From Mesorhizobium sp. LMG 17147 (GTDB lineage Bacteria > Pseudomonadota > Alphaproteobacteria > Rhizobiales > Rhizobiaceae), in NCBI RefSeq assembly GCF_024297145.1, contig NZ_JANCTC010000015.1, forward strand, positions 41,259 to 105,258: 64,000 bases of DNA. Direction: 5' to 3'. Positions 8,659 to 16,902 of this stretch are shown piece by piece. The position numbers and the translations under genes are program-made. The notes under the pieces were generated by a model. That model was not told the origin of the DNA. It saw nothing but the letters and a program-made list of their open reading frames with translations, and made no database searches. How positions within the stretch are numbered: the stretch's first letter is position 1; every line of letters starts with the position of its first letter.

Positions 8659-8987
8659 GTCTCTTTCCGCGCTGGTCTTTCGCCCTGTGCTGTCGCGTCT
8701 TTAGAGGCCGCTGCGAGCAATTGGATTCTGCGGTACGGATGTCAGATCAGAATGGCGGGGTGCGAGCCGACGATGGCCGATAGATGGTTGTGCAAAATCG
8801 TTAGAATTCCCCAACTACCGGGCCGACTTGGTCGCGCAGATCGCGTAGCGATGCTGCGTCGAGCGTTCCAGCGCCCTGAGGAAGCTCATGTGCCGTGCCT
8901 GCGCACGATGAATTGCGGCGAGCCGGGTGTCGATTGAAGTCATCTTTTATAAGCCACCTCTGGCTAATCCATTCAAGAGAGGGCGCG
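8659..8987. other. Intergenic region before the metal-chelate transporter
   Basis: No gene is supported in these 329 bases. Bases around 8940-8980 are AT-richer and precede the importer operon, so its promoter is likely there. I cannot identify a Fur, Irr or other iron box by eye. A minus-strand frame through 8801-8900 has no ribosome site and no recognisable product. Confidence 0.3.
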
Positions 8988-10127
8988 ATGAATTCCGGAA
9001 AGATCCCAGCAGCGACGATGGCGGCCGCCATCGTCGCCCTGTCGATGACGCTGGCCGCCAGGGCCGAAATGATTGCAGTGACTGACATCACGGGCCGCCA
9101 GGTCAAGGTGAACGTCCCTGTCGAGAGGGTAATCCTGGGTGAGGGCCGGCAGGTCTATCTCGTCGCGGCGCTCGACACCGAGGATCCGTTCAAGCGCATC
9201 GCTGGCTGGCGCGAGGATTTCAGCCAAGCAGATCCGGACAACTACGCCGCCTATCTGGAAAAATTCCCAAGAATGGCGAATATCCCCACATTCGGCGGTT
9301 TCAAGGACGGCACTTTCGACGTCGGGCAGGCGATATCGCTCAAGCCCGACGTCATCGTGATGAACATCGAGTCGAAGCAGGCCACGGAAGACGCCAAGTA
9401 TATCGAGAAACTCACCGCTGCCGGCATTCCGTTGGTTTATGTCGATTTCCGCGAGCGTCCCTTTACCAACACCGAACCCAGCATGCGCCTTTTTGGCAGG
9501 CTGTTCGGCAAGGAGGAGCCCGCCGAGGAGTTCATCACCTGGCGCGCCGCCGAGATCGCGCGCGTTACCGACGTAATCGAGAAGGCCAAGCCGGAAAGGC
9601 CCAAGGTCTTCATTGAACGCGCCGGCGGCTATTCGGACGATTGCTGCATGAGCTTCGGCGACGACAATTTCGGCAAATTCGTTGAGATGGCAGGCGGTGA
9701 CAACATCGCCAAGGCCATGATCCCCGGCACCTTCGGCACACTCAATCCCGAACAGATCATCGCCTCCGACCCGGATCAGATCATCGTCACCGGCGGCTCG
9801 TGGGAAGCCTATGTACCGGGCGGTGCCTGGGTCGGCGTCGGCCCCGGCCGTGATGAGGCGGAGGCGGGGCGCAAGCTGAAGGCGCTGACCGAGCGGCCGG
9901 CGCTGACCGGCGTGAAGGCCGTCGAGGACGGCGCGGTGCATGCCATCTGGCATCAGTTCTACAACAGTCCTTATCAGTTCGTGGCCATCCAGCAGATGGC
10001 GAAGTGGCTGCATCCCGATCTTTTCGCCGACCTTGATCCTGAGGCGACCTTCAGCGAGTTGCACAAGAAATTCCTGCCCATCGCATACAGGCCCGGCCAC
10101 TGGGTCTCGCTGACCGATGTCGATTGA
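8988..10127 (+). CDS. Periplasmic binding protein of a metal-chelate (siderophore-type) ABC importer
   Basis: This 379-residue protein has a Sec signal peptide (MNSGKIPAATMAAAIVALSM, cleavage near ARAE) and the two-lobed class III binding-protein fold joined by a long helix. It begins in the typical way with VTDITGRQVKVNVPVERVI. Family members (FecB/FepB/BtuF) bind ferric siderophores, haem, cobalamin or other metal chelates in the periplasm. The ATG at 8988 was chosen because the signal peptide starts there; upstream sequence is polar. The downstream permease overlaps by 11 bases and the ATPase follows it, so the three form one transporter. The ligand cannot be read from the sequence. Confidence 0.85.
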   Translation: MNSGKIPAATMAAAIVALSMTLAARAEMIAVTDITGRQVKVNVPVERVILGEGRQVYLVAALDTEDPFKRIAGWREDFSQADPDNYAAYLEKFPRMANIPTFGGFKDGTFDVGQAISLKPDVIVMNIESKQATEDAKYIEKLTAAGIPLVYVDFRERPFTNTEPSMRLFGRLFGKEEPAEEFITWRAAEIARVTDVIEKAKPERPKVFIERAGGYSDDCCMSFGDDNFGKFVEMAGGDNIAKAMIPGTFGTLNPEQIIASDPDQIIVTGGSWEAYVPGGAWVGVGPGRDEAEAGRKLKALTERPALTGVKAVEDGAVHAIWHQFYNSPYQFVAIQQMAKWLHPDLFADLDPEATFSELHKKFLPIAYRPGHWVSLTDVD

Positions 10128-11196
10128 ATCGGCGGCCGTCAGCACCGCGCTCGACAGCACCGATGGACGAGGGCGTTACCGCGCTCTCGTCTGGCGGCGG
10201 CAGTTGATCCTTGCCGGCCTCGGCGCTGCCCTGCTCTTCAGCCTGTGCGTCGACCTTGCGGTCGGTCCCGCCCGCTACGACCTCGGTGAGGTCGTGCGGG
10301 CCCTTGTGTTCCCCGACACCGTGCCGCAGCAGGTACGCGTGGTGCTCTGGGATATCCGCATGCCGGTGGCCCTGATGGCGATTGTCGTAGGGGCGGCGCT
10401 CGCCGTGGCCGGCGCGCAGATGCAGACCATCCTCAATAACCCGCTGGCGAGCCCCTTCACGCTCGGCATATCCGCCGCCGCGAGCTTCGGCGCCGCGCTT
10501 GCGCTTGCCTTCGGAGTGAGGCTTGTCCCCGCCGCAGTCGAGTATGTAGTGCCGATCAACGCCTTCGTGATGGCGATGCTGGCGGCATTCCTAATTCACG
10601 TGCTGAGCGTCAAGCGCGGCGTCAGCGCGGAGACCATCGTGCTGCTCGGCATCGCGCTGGTTTTCACCTTCAACGCGCTGCTCGCGCTCGTCCAGTTTTT
10701 CGCGTCGGCGGAAGCGCTGGCGGCAGTCGTCTTCTGGACAATGGGCAGCCTCACCAAGGCCACCTGGCCTAAGCTTGCGGTCACCACATTCATTCTCCTC
10801 GCAGTGTTACCCATTTTCGCCCGGCGCGTCTGGGCGCTGACGGCGTTGAGGCTCGGTGAGGACAAGGCGGCCAGCTTCGGCGTCAAAGTCGGTCGCCTGC
10901 GGCTCGAGACGCTCATCCTGGTGAGCCTCCTCGCCGCCATTCCCGTCGCCTTCGTCGGCACCATAGGTTTTATCGGCCTCGTGGGCCCGCACATCGCGCG
11001 CATGGTCATCGGCGAGGACCAACGCTTCTTCCTGCCCGCCTCGGCGCTCGCGGGCGCGCTCATCCTGTCGGCCAGCTCGGTCGTCAGCAAGTCGCTTATC
11101 CCGGGGACAGTCTTCCCGATCGGCATCGTCACCTCGCTGATCGGCATCCCCTTCTTCATCTCGCTCATCCTGTCCAGCACGAGGCGCTCATGGTGA
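10117..11196 (+). CDS. FecCD-family permease of the metal-chelate importer
   Basis: This 359-residue inner-membrane protein has about nine or ten membrane helices. It carries the FecCD family signatures DIRMPVALMAIVVGAALAVA near residue 80 and GFIGLVGPHIARM near residue 285, the latter forming the ATPase contact loop. It is expected to form a homodimeric channel receiving ligand from the binding protein encoded just upstream. Its start overlaps the end of that gene by 11 bases, and its end overlaps the ATPase start by 7, so translation is coupled. Confidence 0.88.
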   Translation: MSIESAAVSTALDSTDGRGRYRALVWRRQLILAGLGAALLFSLCVDLAVGPARYDLGEVVRALVFPDTVPQQVRVVLWDIRMPVALMAIVVGAALAVAGAQMQTILNNPLASPFTLGISAAASFGAALALAFGVRLVPAAVEYVVPINAFVMAMLAAFLIHVLSVKRGVSAETIVLLGIALVFTFNALLALVQFFASAEALAAVVFWTMGSLTKATWPKLAVTTFILLAVLPIFARRVWALTALRLGEDKAASFGVKVGRLRLETLILVSLLAAIPVAFVGTIGFIGLVGPHIARMVIGEDQRFFLPASALAGALILSASSVVSKSLIPGTVFPIGIVTSLIGIPFFISLILSSTRRSW

Positions 11197-12029
11197 CGAT
11201 CCGGCTTGAGGCGCTGGGCGCGCGCTACGGCACGAGCCTCCGGCTTCGGGATGTGACGACGCCAGTGTTCGAGGGCGGAGACATTGTGGCCGTGATCGGT
11301 CCGAATGCCGCCGGGAAGTCGACGCTCTTCAGGCGCATCGCCGGCCTCCTGCACGGACCGGGAGCAATGCATGTCGAGGGGGCCATTCGCGGGACGAGCG
11401 GCATCTGCTACATGCCACAGGAAACGTCCGCCAACGCGGTGCTCACCGTCTATGAGTCAGTGTTGCTCGCCCGCAAGCAGGGTATGGGCTGGTCCGTGGG
11501 CGACGATGATCTGGCTCGCATCGACGAGATCCTTGCGGCGCTCGGCATCGCCGACATCGCTTTCCGCAACATTGGCGAGCTTTCCGGCGGCCAGCGGCAA
11601 CTCGCCAGCCTGGCACAGACGCTGGTGCGCGAGCCGGAGGTCCTGCTGATGGACGAACCGACATCAGCACTCGATCTGTCGCGGCAGGTGGAAGTGCTCG
11701 GTCTCATGCGGGAACTTGCCAGGGCGCGAGGCATGGTCGTGCTGACCGCCCTGCACGACCTCAATCAGGCCCTGCGCTTCAGCGATCAGACAATGGTCAT
11801 CGCGGACGGCCGGCTGGTCGCATGCGGGCCAACGCGGGACATCATCACCTCACATCTGCTGCGGGACATTTATCATCTCAACGCGCGCATCGAGCCGTGC
11901 TCGCGCGGCATCGGCCATGTCATCGTGGATGGCGTGGCGGATGGGCGTCGGACGCTCATAATGCCGGCAGCGGAGACCGAATCCGGGCTTCGGAGCAGAT
12001 TCGAGGCGGCAGCCGTTCCGGCCGCGTGA
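11190..12029 (+). CDS. ATP-binding protein of the metal-chelate importer (FecE/FepC type)
   Basis: This 279-residue ABC ATPase powers the preceding permease. Walker A is GPNAAGKST (residues 37-45), the ABC signature is LSGGQRQLASLAQ, Walker B is VLLMDEPTSALDL, and the switch His is in LTALHDLNQALRF. Its length and layout match siderophore and cobalamin importer ATPases. It is the last gene of the three-gene transporter operon and converges on the GNAT gene 88 bases further on. No clear terminator is visible between them. Confidence 0.88.
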   Translation: MVTIRLEALGARYGTSLRLRDVTTPVFEGGDIVAVIGPNAAGKSTLFRRIAGLLHGPGAMHVEGAIRGTSGICYMPQETSANAVLTVYESVLLARKQGMGWSVGDDDLARIDEILAALGIADIAFRNIGELSGGQRQLASLAQTLVREPEVLLMDEPTSALDLSRQVEVLGLMRELARARGMVVLTALHDLNQALRFSDQTMVIADGRLVACGPTRDIITSHLLRDIYHLNARIEPCSRGIGHVIVDGVADGRRTLIMPAAETESGLRSRFEAAAVPAA

Positions 12030-12117
12030 CGGCAACCGCATTAAGCCGGTTGATCGACGCCCGCACTGATCGACCTGGTCCTCTGACCGCTGGTTGAAGG
12101 CGACAGCGTGCTTGCAT

Positions 12118-12996
12118 TCAACTCAAGGCGTGGCCGGCCAATCCATAGACCCAAGGCCCATTGTCTTCCCGGTTCAAAAAGCGGCGCCCCTTGGACATGG
12201 TCGTAACGGTCTCGGCAATGCCGAGGCCGCACTGCTGGAGAAACGCGGCAAAGACGCCTTCCTTCTCGCGGGTGTCGACACGGGCAAATCGTCCTGCCAG
12301 TCCCTTCAGATGCACGGCTGTAAGATGGACCGCGTCGAGATCGTTTCGCGCGACCATCGGGCCGATCACGTGACCACGCCCGAACTCGCGACACATGGAA
12401 TAGCCGACGATCTCGCTGCCGCGGCTCAAAGTGCAGATTGAGGCATCGGCCGCGAGCAACGTGAGCAGCCTCTCGCGGTTTGTCCCAAACGCGCGGGTGT
12501 CCAGCGCCGTGATTTCCTTCAGCCTGTCGCTCGACAGCGCCTGCAATTGACCGTCCAGGGACGGCACTGTTGGGAGGATCGGTGGGACTTCCCCCTGGCG
12601 CATGTATACAGTCGCCTCGGTCGTGAAACCGAGTGAGACATAAAGAGGATAGGCAGCATGGGTAGCATTGAGTGCCAAGTTGCGGTCGCCGCACTGCTCG
12701 AGGACTAGGTCCATGAGCCACCGGCCGCCTCCTTGCGCTTGCGTGCGGGGCGTTGTGATCACTACGCCGATGGTGGCGAAATCGTTCCCGTGAGGAAACC
12801 ACATCGCGCTGCCGAAAACGCGCCCAATACCATCAACGGCAACGATGCCCTGGCCGGCGCCACGCAGTAGGTTCCAATCCTTCGGCCGATGAGGCCAGCG
12901 GACTGAGATCGACAGCGCGTGCAGCAGCTCAACGTCGACATCATTGATGTCCCGCGCGACCAGTTCGAAGGATTTCAGGCGTACTGATCTCTGCAT
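12118..12996 (-). CDS. Two-domain GNAT acetyltransferase (GNAT plus Acetyltransf_18 type)
   Basis: This 292-residue protein starts at the ATG at 12996, behind AAGGAT. The N-terminal half is a GNAT fold with the acetyl-CoA loop TPRTQAQGGGRWLMDLVLEQ. The C-terminal half (about 150-292: LKEITALDTRAFGTNRERLL, then EFGRGHVIGPMVARND) resembles the YitH-like Acetyltransf_18 domain. It would move an acetyl group from acetyl-CoA to a small amine or amino acid; the substrate is unknown. It lies on the opposite strand between the metal-chelate importer and the M20 deacylase. A clear paralogue with the same two-domain layout is encoded at 34336-35202, in the second catabolic block. Confidence 0.75.
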   Translation of the reverse strand: MQRSVRLKSFELVARDINDVDVELLHALSISVRWPHRPKDWNLLRGAGQGIVAVDGIGRVFGSAMWFPHGNDFATIGVVITTPRTQAQGGGRWLMDLVLEQCGDRNLALNATHAAYPLYVSLGFTTEATVYMRQGEVPPILPTVPSLDGQLQALSSDRLKEITALDTRAFGTNRERLLTLLAADASICTLSRGSEIVGYSMCREFGRGHVIGPMVARNDLDAVHLTAVHLKGLAGRFARVDTREKEGVFAAFLQQCGLGIAETVTTMSKGRRFLNREDNGPWVYGLAGHALS

Positions 12997-13232
12997 CTCA
13001 GTCGATCCTTCAACAAATGCGCAAGGCACGCGGTGTGACGTTGTGATCGATCGCCATGTCGCGACATGCCTCTTTTGCCGTAGCATTATACGGGAAAGCC
13101 AGCAGGTTTCGCTGGTTCGAGGTGCTTTTTCGCAATCTTCGGCCAAAGCATGACGCAATTCGGCAGCGAACTCTGCTGCCTGCGGATACGCTGGTTGCAC
13201 CCGGTGATAATGTGCGATTAGAGCGGACCGCT

Positions 13233-14357
13233 ATGAACGTGGAAGAAATCCTCGCGACGCTGATTGGATTTCCCTCTGTTGTGGGCACGCCAAACCGCGC
13301 GATCGTCGATTGGATCCGCGACTACTGTCAGGCAGCCGGAGCCGAGGTGACGGTTCTGCCCGGTCCCGAGGGCGACCGGTCCAACCTCTTCGTGACGATC
13401 GGCCCGCGCCAGGGTCGGGGCTACATCATCTCCGGACATATGGATGTTGTGCCGGCCGGCGAGCCGGAATGGAGCTCGGATCCGTTCGTCCTGCGCCGCG
13501 AGGGCGGCAGGCTATACGGCCGCGGCACCACCGACATGAAGGGCTTCCTCGCCTGCGCATTGGCCGCGCTCCCAGGACTTGCGGCGATGAACCTGCGGCA
13601 GCCAGTTCATCTCGCATTCTCCTATGACGAAGAGGCGGGGTGCCGTGGTGTGCCGCATCTCCTGGCCGCGTTGCCGAGCTTATGCGAGAGGCCGCTTGGC
13701 GCCATTGTCGGCGAGCCGAGCCGGATGCAGCCTGTGCGCGCGCACAAGGGGAAGGCCGCCGCGCGGCTCGAGGTGATGGGGCGATCCGGCCATTCCTCAC
13801 GCCCCGATCTCGGACTCAATGCTGTGCACGCCATGGCCAGCGTCATCACATACGCCGTGGTCTACGGCCAGTCCCTCGCCGACGGGCCGCTCGATGAAAA
13901 TTTCGAGCCCCCATATTCTTCCTTGCAGGTGGGCGTCATCGCCGGTGGACAGGCGGTCAACATCATCCCTGGCCAATGCACAGCCGATATCGAGGTGCGC
14001 GCCGTGCCCGGCGTTTCTCCAGCCTCCCTGCTTGAGCCTGTCAAGACCCGGCTTTTCGCCCTGCGAGACAGCGGCTTCGATGTGGCGTGGCACGAGTTGA
14101 GCACCTATCCCGCCCTCGCGCCCGCGAACGGGAGCGCGCTAGCGGCCGTTCTGACCGAGCTGACGGGGCAGGAGCCGCTCATAGCCGTCAGCTTCGGCAC
14201 GGAGGCCGGGCTTTACCGGCAGGCCGGCATCGACGCGATCATTTGCGGTCCTGGCGACATCGGCCGTGCCCATCGTCCCAATGAGTATATCGAGATCGGT
14301 GAACTCGCCGCTTGCCGGAAGATGATCGAGGGGCTTGGCGCGCGTCTTGCGGCCTGA
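13233..14357 (+). CDS. M20 metallopeptidase, acetylornithine-deacetylase-like N-deacylase
   Basis: This 374-residue zinc amidohydrolase is of the ArgE/DapE class. Metal and catalytic residues are visible as His and Asp in SGHMDVVPAG, Asp in GRGTTDMKGF, the Glu pair in SYDEEAGCRG, Glu in VGEPSRM and the last His in GRAHRPNEYI. Such enzymes hydrolyse N-acyl amino acids such as acetylornithine. The ATG at 13233 gives the normal family length. It is the first gene of a rightward run with the hydroxyacid dehydrogenase (17-base gap), cupin, decarboxylating dehydrogenase and aldehyde dehydrogenase. Beside a GNAT and a chelate importer, a role in deacylating an imported conjugate is more likely than arginine synthesis. 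That is inference. Confidence 0.8.
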   Translation: MNVEEILATLIGFPSVVGTPNRAIVDWIRDYCQAAGAEVTVLPGPEGDRSNLFVTIGPRQGRGYIISGHMDVVPAGEPEWSSDPFVLRREGGRLYGRGTTDMKGFLACALAALPGLAAMNLRQPVHLAFSYDEEAGCRGVPHLLAALPSLCERPLGAIVGEPSRMQPVRAHKGKAAARLEVMGRSGHSSRPDLGLNAVHAMASVITYAVVYGQSLADGPLDENFEPPYSSLQVGVIAGGQAVNIIPGQCTADIEVRAVPGVSPASLLEPVKTRLFALRDSGFDVAWHELSTYPALAPANGSALAAVLTELTGQEPLIAVSFGTEAGLYRQAGIDAIICGPGDIGRAHRPNEYIEIGELAACRKMIEGLGARLAA

Positions 14358-14373
14358 AGGAAGGGCGGTCGCC

Positions 14374-15297
14374 ATGGCGTTTCTTTTCAATTCCGATGCG
14401 GCGCGTGCTGCGGTCTTCCGCGAGATATTCGCGCGCGAGCTCCCGGATCTGGAATTCTTCCATTCCGGAGATGAGATGGAGCCGGAGAAGGTGCGCTATC
14501 TCATCACCTGGACGGTGCCGGACGAGATCTCGCGCTACCGCAATCTGGAAGTGCTGTTTTCCATCGGCGCGGGCGTCGACCAGTTCAAGCAGGACGTAGT
14601 GCCAAGCCATGTGAAGCTTGTGCGCATGGTCGAGGACGGCATCATACGCATGATGCAGGAATACGTTGCGCTCGGCGTGTTGGCGCTCCACCGCGAGATG
14701 CCCGCTTATCTTGAGCAGCAGAAAAGATGCCTCTGGAAACCGATTGCCGCTCGACAGGCGGCCGAACGCCGGGTTGGCTTTCTCGGCCTTGGCATGCTGG
14801 CCCGCGCGGCTATCGAGCGCTTGAAGCCGTTCCAGTTTCAGCTTGCCGGGTGGAGCCGCAGCGAAAAGCGGATCGAGGACGTCGCCTGCTTTCACGGCAC
14901 GGATCAACTCGCGGGCTTTCTGAAGCAAACGGATATTCTCGTCTGCCTGCTCCCGCTCACGGAACAAACGCACGGCATGCTCGATGCGGAGTTCTTCCAC
15001 TTACTGCCCGCCGGGGCGCAGCTGCTGCATGTCGGCAGGGGTCCGCAACTGGACCAGGCCGCGCTGATCGACGCGCTCGACACCGGTCACGTATCTGCGG
15101 CGATGCTTGATGTCACCGATCCAGAACCGCTCCCGAAAGACCATCCGCTGTGGTCGCATCCGAAGGTGATGATAACGCCGCACATCGCCTCGGTGACGCA
15201 ACCGCATACGGCGGCACAATCCGTTGTCGACAACATTCGGCGCCACCGCGCCGGAGAAGAACTGATCGGCCTCGTCGATCGGACACTCGGCTACTAA
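14374..15297 (+). CDS. D-isomer-specific 2-hydroxyacid dehydrogenase, GhrA-like
   Basis: This 307-residue protein matches glyoxylate/hydroxypyruvate reductase A, which reduces glyoxylate or hydroxypyruvate with NADPH. The Rossmann motif is VGFLGLGMLARAAIERL, the substrate Arg is in LLHVGRGPQLDQ, the Glu in DVTDPEPLPKDHPLW and the catalytic His in MITPHIASVTQP. The ATG at 14374 lies after AAGGAAGGGCGG. It sits 17 bases after the M20 gene and 14 before the cupin, clearly in one operon. In this setting it may interconvert a released 2-oxo and 2-hydroxy acid. Confidence 0.82.
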   Translation: MAFLFNSDAARAAVFREIFARELPDLEFFHSGDEMEPEKVRYLITWTVPDEISRYRNLEVLFSIGAGVDQFKQDVVPSHVKLVRMVEDGIIRMMQEYVALGVLALHREMPAYLEQQKRCLWKPIAARQAAERRVGFLGLGMLARAAIERLKPFQFQLAGWSRSEKRIEDVACFHGTDQLAGFLKQTDILVCLLPLTEQTHGMLDAEFFHLLPAGAQLLHVGRGPQLDQAALIDALDTGHVSAAMLDVTDPEPLPKDHPLWSHPKVMITPHIASVTQPHTAAQSVVDNIRRHRAGEELIGLVDRTLGY

Positions 15298-15311
15298 CAA
15301 GGAAACATCAC

Positions 15312-15668
15312 ATGTCACTTCTGATCACGATCGACACAGTTCCAGACTTCGCGCCGAAGGAGGCATTACCGGCTCCGGAGCGGCTCATTTCGGGCAATCC
15401 ATCCTTCAAGACCTGGGCGCAGGATGCCTCGAAAGGTGAGAAGGTTCTGACCGGCGTCTGGGAGGCGACGCCCGGCGAGACGCATTCGATCAAGGGCACT
15501 ATCTACGAGTTCTGCCATATCGTTTCGGGTCTCGTCGAAATCGAGGAGAAGGGCGGTGAGACCAAGACTTACCGCGCCGGCGACAGTTTCGTGATGAAAC
15601 CCGGTTTCGTCGGCGTCTGGCGCACGATCGAGACCGTACGCAAGATCTACGTCTGCGTTTATGACTGA
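15312..15668 (+). CDS. Small cupin protein (DUF861-like)
   Basis: This 118-residue single-domain cupin has a beta-barrel with motif 1 around GVWEATPGETHSIKGTIYEF and motif 2 around YRAGDSFVMKPGFVGVW. This is the layout of the DUF861/ureidoglycine-aminohydrolase-like group. Members may be metal-dependent enzymes on small carboxylates or ligand-binding helpers. The start at 15312 follows AAGGAAA. It is in the operon between the hydroxyacid dehydrogenase and the tartrate-type dehydrogenase. The exact reaction is not known. Confidence 0.75.
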   Translation: MSLLITIDTVPDFAPKEALPAPERLISGNPSFKTWAQDASKGEKVLTGVWEATPGETHSIKGTIYEFCHIVSGLVEIEEKGGETKTYRAGDSFVMKPGFVGVWRTIETVRKIYVCVYD

Positions 15669-15839
15669 GTTCAGTGCTGAAGGTCCGGCCGAATAGCGCG
15701 CGGTGGTTCCAGAACAATCGGCTTTCCAGGTTCCGCCTGACGCGATTCGACGCCGTCGGAGGGCTCAACCTCGACGGAAAATGCGGCGGGCGGTCGACTA
15801 CTGTTCCGGTGACGCCAGTGCGAGTGAGGACCTCCATCC

Positions 15840-16883
15840 ATGAAGACCTACAAGATAGCGCTGATCCCCGGCGACGGCATCGGCAAGGACGTGACGCAGG
15901 CGGCATGGCAGGTGCTGCAGGCGGCGGCTAAGCGGGGCGGCTTCGCCCTCGATGACACAAGATTCCCGTGGTCGTGCGCCTACTACCTGGAGACGGGTGC
16001 AATGATGCCGTCAGACGGCATCGATACACTCCGAAAATTCGATGCGATCTATCTCGGCGCTGTGGGCTGGTCCGCGGAAGTGCCCGACTCAGTATCGCTT
16101 CACGGACTGCTCCTGCCGATCCGGAAAGGCTTCACGCAGTACGCCAACATACGACCGCACCGGCTGTTGCCGGGCGTTCAGGGGCCCCTCCGCTCCGATG
16201 GTTTCGATATCCTGTGCATCCGCGAGAATACGGAAGGCGAATATTCCGGCGCCGGTGGGCGCGTTCATTCCGGCACGGCCGATGAGGTCGCGGTTGAGAC
16301 TGCGATCTTTACGCGTACGGGTGTCGAACGGATCATCCGTTTCGGTTTCGAACAGGCGCGGGCGCGTCGCAAGAAGCTCGCATCTGTCACCAAATCCAAC
16401 GCGCAGAAACACTCCATGGTTTTTTGGGATGAGGTCACGCGCGAGGTGGCGAAAGACTATGCCGACGTGGAGGTCTCGCACTACCACATCGACGCCATTG
16501 CCGCCCGCATGGTCCTGGTGCCGGAAAGCCTCGACGTAATCGTCGCATCGAACCTTTTCGGCGACATCCTCACCGATATTGGAGCGGCCATTCAGGGAGG
16601 GCTGGGTTACGCGGCCTCCGCCAATATCAATCCCGATCGCAGCGTGCCTTCCATGTTCGAGCCGGTCCATGGTTCGGCGCCCGACATCGCGCATCTCGGC
16701 GTCGCCAATCCGATCGCCGCGATCTGGTCCGGTGCCATGATGCTCGAGCATCTGGGCGAGGGGCACGCTGCGGCCGAAGTGATGTCGGCAATCGAGTCCG
16801 CAACCGCGCGGGGGATTGGCACGATCGCAGGCAAGGACAGGACCGAAACGATCACGCAGGCCGTGCTGGCAGGATTAAGCTGA
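15840..16883 (+). CDS. Tartrate/D-malate-type decarboxylating dehydrogenase
   Basis: This 347-residue protein belongs to the isocitrate/isopropylmalate dehydrogenase family. It has ALIPGDGIGKDV at the N-terminus, the substrate loop QYANIRPHRLLPGV, the segment CIRENTEGEYSGAGG and the metal-binding aspartates in ASNLFGDILTDIGAAI. The details fit tartrate dehydrogenase / D-malate dehydrogenase (TtuC/DmlA), which oxidise and decarboxylate 2-hydroxy diacids with NAD. A paralogue is encoded at 23113-24186. It starts 171 bases after the cupin and is followed by the aldehyde dehydrogenase 19 bases on. Confidence 0.82.
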   Translation: MKTYKIALIPGDGIGKDVTQAAWQVLQAAAKRGGFALDDTRFPWSCAYYLETGAMMPSDGIDTLRKFDAIYLGAVGWSAEVPDSVSLHGLLLPIRKGFTQYANIRPHRLLPGVQGPLRSDGFDILCIRENTEGEYSGAGGRVHSGTADEVAVETAIFTRTGVERIIRFGFEQARARRKKLASVTKSNAQKHSMVFWDEVTREVAKDYADVEVSHYHIDAIAARMVLVPESLDVIVASNLFGDILTDIGAAIQGGLGYAASANINPDRSVPSMFEPVHGSAPDIAHLGVANPIAAIWSGAMMLEHLGEGHAAAEVMSAIESATARGIGTIAGKDRTETITQAVLAGLS

Positions 16884-16902
16884 AAGGGAAGAGGAAAAGA
16901 CC